Of a DNA stretch of 7,934 nucleotides, positions 5,509-7,934 are shown one piece after another (positions within the stretch are counted from its first letter, which is position 1; every line of letters starts with the position of its first letter). The position numbers and the translations under genes were made by a program. The notes beneath the pieces were generated by a model. It was not told the origin of the DNA, did not search any database, and was given only the letters and a program-made list of their open reading frames with translations. This DNA comes from Acidimicrobiaceae bacterium (lineage in GTDB: Bacteria > Actinomycetota > Acidimicrobiia > Acidimicrobiales > Bog-793): NCBI GenBank assembly GCA_003170375.1, contig PMZN01000072.1:1-7934 (forward strand), read 5' to 3'.

Positions 5509-7776
5509 GGCGTGCGAACCTCCACTGCAACAGGCGCTCCCCGCCGCACGAGCGTCTCGAAGATCCACGACTTTCAGAATTCGTTGTGGTCTCTCACAAA
5601 GCTCGGCTCCGTGTGGATGAGCTCACCTGTCGTCGCGACGATCGACGGCGTCAAGGCCGTCGTTCTCGCAACGCTTTCCGGCGAGATCTACGTAGTCAAC
5701 GCGAAGTCGGGTCGTGAGCTGCCGGGTTGGCCCCAGTGGGTGCACATCAACAGCCCGACGCCGACGGCCGTCGACTCGAGCCCTGCCGTCGCGTATCTTG
5801 ACGGTCCGGACCGGCCACCCTCGATCATCGTGGGTGCCGGCTCGCTCTGGAGAGCTGACCAACAGGGCGGGCTCGAAGCCTTCTATGCGAGCGGAAGGGT
5901 ACGGTTCGTCTTCCAGACGCGGCGCACGTTCAACCCTTGGGCTCGGACCGCCCCCGACGACTACTCCGACCCCGTCTTTGCGACGCCGGCCGTCGGTGAC
6001 ATCACCGGAACAGGCCGGCTCGACATCGTCTTCGGCTCCTACGACCACAACATCTACGCACTGCAGCCGGACGGACATCTCGTGCCCGGCTTCCCAATCC
6101 AGCGAGCTGACACGATCTGGTCGTCGCCGACCCTCACGGACACGAGCCACACGGGCCGCGACGACATCATCATGGGCGGGGACGCGAGCGGTCTCGACGG
6201 ATGCCGCGGGGGGTGGATCGTCGACTACCGATACCTCGTCTCCGGCCCGAAGCTCATGTGGCAACGGTGCACCGACCAGACGATCTGGTCGAGCCCCACG
6301 GTCGGAATTCTCAACAGCACGGGACGACCCGCCGTCGTCGTTGGGACCAGCTTCTACTCGGGGTACAGCAGCGCAGCCAGCAACGAGATCATCGCGGTCT
6401 ACGCCGACGACGGTCAGAACGTGCCGGGTTGGCCGGTCACCGCGCGCGGGCCGACCTTCGGCTCACCGGCGATCGGGCGGATCGACGGCCAGCTTGCGGT
6501 CGTCTCGACATCTTGTGCCCAGTGCAAGAAGGGTCCTGCGACCGTTAGCGCGTGGAGTGGCTCGGGCCATCAGATCTGGTCCCGGATCTTCGATGCTCGC
6601 AACCAAGCCACGTCGTCTCCGGTGCTAGTGGACCTCACGGGCGGCTCCAATGACGGAGACGACGTGCTGGTCGGTGCCGCTCGGGGGCTGTACGTGCTCG
6701 CAGGCAACAGCGGGAAGGTCCTCACCATCTCCGGAGGCAAACAGCCCGCTCTCGAACCGGGCTGCGACACAACTAGCAGCGCGGCCGTCGCCTATGTGCC
6801 CGGCACTCCGGGAAATGGCTGGATGCTCTACTTCGCCTGCGGAGGACCGAACGTGCCGGCGAAGCTGGTCGCGTACCCATTTCCAACTGCGCCGGCTGCG
6901 TCCAACCCGCCGGCTTGGCCCGAATGGAGGGCGAACGCGGAGCGCACCGGAATCGCCGACCCGCTCTTGGTCCCGCAAAAGCCGTGCTCTCCAGCCAGTG
7001 ACAACGGCATCGGGTACCGCCTGGCGACCAGTGACGGCGCAGTGTTCGACTCCGGCAATCTGTCGTACTGCGGTGGTTTGAACACCGCCGTCCTGCCTTC
7101 GAACGTCGTCTCGATGGCCTCTACCCCAGACGGGGACGGTTACTGGCTCCTACTCGCGGATGGCTCCGTGTACGCCTTTGGCAACGCCAAGTGGCACGGG
7201 GACCTTCGTGGCAGTGCCTGGCGCGGCGGGCCGGTGCCGCCCGGAGCTCCGGTGGTTGGCATCGCCGCGACCCCAGAAGGAAACGGGTATTTCGTCGTGG
7301 CGGCCGACGGCTCTGTGTACGCGTTCGGTGGTGCGAAATACAGCGGTTCTCGAGGTGGCCTCTCCACCGATGGAGCCGTCGTCGGGATCGCGGTCGACCC
7401 CCTGACCGGGGGCTACTGGGTTGTGACTTCCCGGGGTGCGGTCTACGCCGAAGATGCCCCGGACTTTGGCTCTGCGGCCGCGCTCAAACTGCCGTCGCCG
7501 ATCGTCGCCATAGCGGCCAGGCTCGACGGATCCGGTTACTGGCTCGCCGCGCAGAACGGTGACGTCTACTCATACGGCGTGGGGACGGACGGCTCGAAGT
7601 CTCACGAGAACGTCCGCTCGCCGGTCGTCGGCATCGCCGCGAGCTCGTCGGGGAACGGCTACTGGCTGGCCACGGCGAATGGCAGCGTCCTTCGTTCCGG
7701 GACCAGCCGCTTGTACGGCGAAGTGGCTGCCAACGCCCACTCGGAACCAATAACTGCCTTCGGCTCGGTGCCGTAG
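5374..7776 (+). CDS. Secreted double-repeat protein: FG-GAP/PQQ-like propeller plus six GYW repeats
   Basis: An 800-residue predicted exported protein. The signal peptide has basic TRRR (17-20), a hydrophobic core (about 21-40) and a likely cleavage site ASA/G at 45/46. Residues about 76-527 hold eight repeats anchored on SSP or similar (P85, P137, P205, P252, P308, P365, P416 and the variant SSA at 468-470), closing with WPEWRANAERTG, as in FG-GAP/PQQ-like propellers. Residues about 541-800 hold six repeats of a G-Y-W...DGSVYAFG type. The eight cysteines after the signal peptide pair by position inside single repeats (277/299, 381/384, 464/489, 538/566), which fits an oxidised extracellular protein. 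No membrane anchor or sorting signal is seen at the C-terminus. ATG 5374 is chosen for the TAAACT box 6 bases upstream; GTG 5419 would give a more conventional signal peptide. It probably binds ligand or matrix; no catalytic motif is visible and the function is unknown. Confidence 0.85.
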   Translation: MDSCHSGHCDMGQCRVTRRRSLVPCVVAACLIAAFTVPAFSAASAGVRTSTATGAPRRTSVSKIHDFQNSLWSLTKLGSVWMSSPVVATIDGVKAVVLATLSGEIYVVNAKSGRELPGWPQWVHINSPTPTAVDSSPAVAYLDGPDRPPSIIVGAGSLWRADQQGGLEAFYASGRVRFVFQTRRTFNPWARTAPDDYSDPVFATPAVGDITGTGRLDIVFGSYDHNIYALQPDGHLVPGFPIQRADTIWSSPTLTDTSHTGRDDIIMGGDASGLDGCRGGWIVDYRYLVSGPKLMWQRCTDQTIWSSPTVGILNSTGRPAVVVGTSFYSGYSSAASNEIIAVYADDGQNVPGWPVTARGPTFGSPAIGRIDGQLAVVSTSCAQCKKGPATVSAWSGSGHQIWSRIFDARNQATSSPVLVDLTGGSNDGDDVLVGAARGLYVLAGNSGKVLTISGGKQPALEPGCDTTSSAAVAYVPGTPGNGWMLYFACGGPNVPAKLVAYPFPTAPAASNPPAWPEWRANAERTGIADPLLVPQKPCSPASDNGIGYRLATSDGAVFDSGNLSYCGGLNTAVLPSNVVSMASTPDGDGYWLLLADGSVYAFGNAKWHGDLRGSAWRGGPVPPGAPVVGIAATPEGNGYFVVAADGSVYAFGGAKYSGSRGGLSTDGAVVGIAVDPLTGGYWVVTSRGAVYAEDAPDFGSAAALKLPSPIVAIAARLDGSGYWLAAQNGDVYSYGVGTDGSKSHENVRSPVVGIAASSSGNGYWLATANGSVLRSGTSRLYGEVAANAHSEPITAFGSVP
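5599..6954 (+). repeat. Eight FG-GAP/PQQ-like protein repeats (about residues 76-527)
   Basis: Successive blades begin at SSP-type anchors spaced 47-68 residues apart. Several are preceded by an Ile/Val-Trp (IWSSP at 248-252 and 304-308, VWMSSP at 80-85) and contain a hydrophobic strand ending in VGA, FGS, VGT or similar. Two blades share the 12-mer ACGATCTGGTCG at 6112-6123 and 6280-6291; otherwise they are diverged at the DNA level, so the duplication is old. Eight units would fit a single eight-bladed propeller, but blade number is inferred from anchors only. Confidence 0.75.
6994..7773 (+). repeat. Six GYW-type protein repeats (about residues 541-800)
   Basis: Repeat anchors are the tyrosines at 548, 590, 639, 681, 722 and 763, spaced 42, 49, 42, 41 and 41 residues. 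The consensus is G-Y-W-L/V, then D-G-S-V-Y-A-F-G, a short variable loop, and V-V-G-I-A-A before the next unit. Repeats 1 and 6 are the most diverged (R549 in place of W; SVLRSG in place of VYAFG). Repeat 2 has a 7-residue Gly/Pro-rich loop insertion. Repeats of this type are familiar from secreted actinobacterial proteins, and their function is not established to my knowledge. Confidence 0.85.
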
Positions 7777-7862
7777 GGCGGGTCTTCGCTCAAACCTGTC
7801 GACGCCCACGGCAGTCCGCAGCCGTTCGGTCGGCCAGAGCTAGTCGTCACTTACTGAGGAGG
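7777..7862. other. Convergent intergenic region
   Basis: This 86-base gap separates two genes that converge. A hairpin with arms ACGGC (7808-7812) and GCCGT (7821-7825) is possible, with an 8-base loop and no T-run, so it is a weak terminator candidate at best. No gene is seen. Confidence 0.4.
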
Positions 7863-7934
7863 TCAGGTTGTCGCCTTCAAAGTGGAGCGATCGATCACGC
7901 GGTCGATAAAGCCATAGTCCAACGCCTCTTGGGC
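7863..7934 (-). CDS. clpP: ClpP-like protease proteolytic subunit, C-terminal tail (cut by window edge)
   Basis: The last 23 codons and the TGA stop (7865-7863) of a gene entering from the right edge. The peptide reads AQEALDYGFIDRVIDR and then a short STLKATT tail, matching the C-terminal A-x-EA-x-x-YG-x-I/V-D-x-V/I motif of ClpP, the serine peptidase that forms barrels with ClpX or ClpC ATPases to degrade cytoplasmic proteins. The catalytic Ser, His and Asp lie outside the window, so activity cannot be judged. Crotonase-fold relatives such as SppA or enoyl-CoA hydratase can carry similar YGLID-V motifs, and with so few residues they cannot be fully excluded. The gene converges on the secreted propeller gene. 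Confidence 0.78.
   Translation of the reverse strand, partial: AQEALDYGFIDRVIDRSTLKATT

Noticed and set aside
7808..7825. Hairpin as an intrinsic terminator
   Set aside because: Five-base arms with an 8-base loop and no T-run; too weak to call a terminator in GC-rich DNA.

Overview
The window is GC-rich bacterial DNA with strong G/C preference at third codon positions. It looks like a high-GC actinobacterium, possibly an acidimicrobial lineage. Reasons: TAnnnT -10 boxes sit 6-7 bases upstream of two start codons (leaderless-style starts), GTG starts are used, and the secreted protein carries Gly-Tyr-Trp (GYW) repeats that I associate with acidimicrobial genomes. The lineage is an inference.

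Layout. (1) 1-295, minus: the first 98 codons of an ABC-2 type polysaccharide-export permease, running off the left edge. (2) 296-430: a divergent intergenic region with a -10 box for the permease and a Shine-Dalgarno sequence for the next gene. (3) 431-802, plus: a small coiled-coil protein of unknown function. (4) 821-3199, plus: a 792-residue protein made of two fused GT-B (GT4-like) glycosyltransferase domains, the first lacking the usual donor-binding residues. (5) 3236-4084 and 4128-5342, minus, a two-gene unit: a complete GT4 glycosyltransferase followed by a 282-residue protein that looks like only the N-terminal half of a GT-B enzyme. (6) 5374-7776, plus, divergent from (5): an 800-residue predicted secreted protein with about eight FG-GAP/PQQ-like blades and six GYW repeats. 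(7) 7863-7934, minus: the last 23 codons of a ClpP-like protease subunit.

How it fits together. The permease, tandem glycosyltransferase, second glycosyltransferase and half-glycosyltransferase form the edge of a cell-surface polysaccharide locus: sugars are polymerised in the cytoplasm and the chain is exported by a Wzm/Wzt-type ABC transporter, whose ATPase is not in the window. The coiled-coil protein between the permease and the tandem enzyme could be an assembly or chain-length factor, but only position and coiled-coil character support that. The propeller protein is probably outside the membrane and may be unrelated to glycan synthesis. The ClpP tail suggests the surface-glycan locus ends near the right edge. 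I saw no tRNA, rRNA, CRISPR array, insertion sequence or riboswitch.
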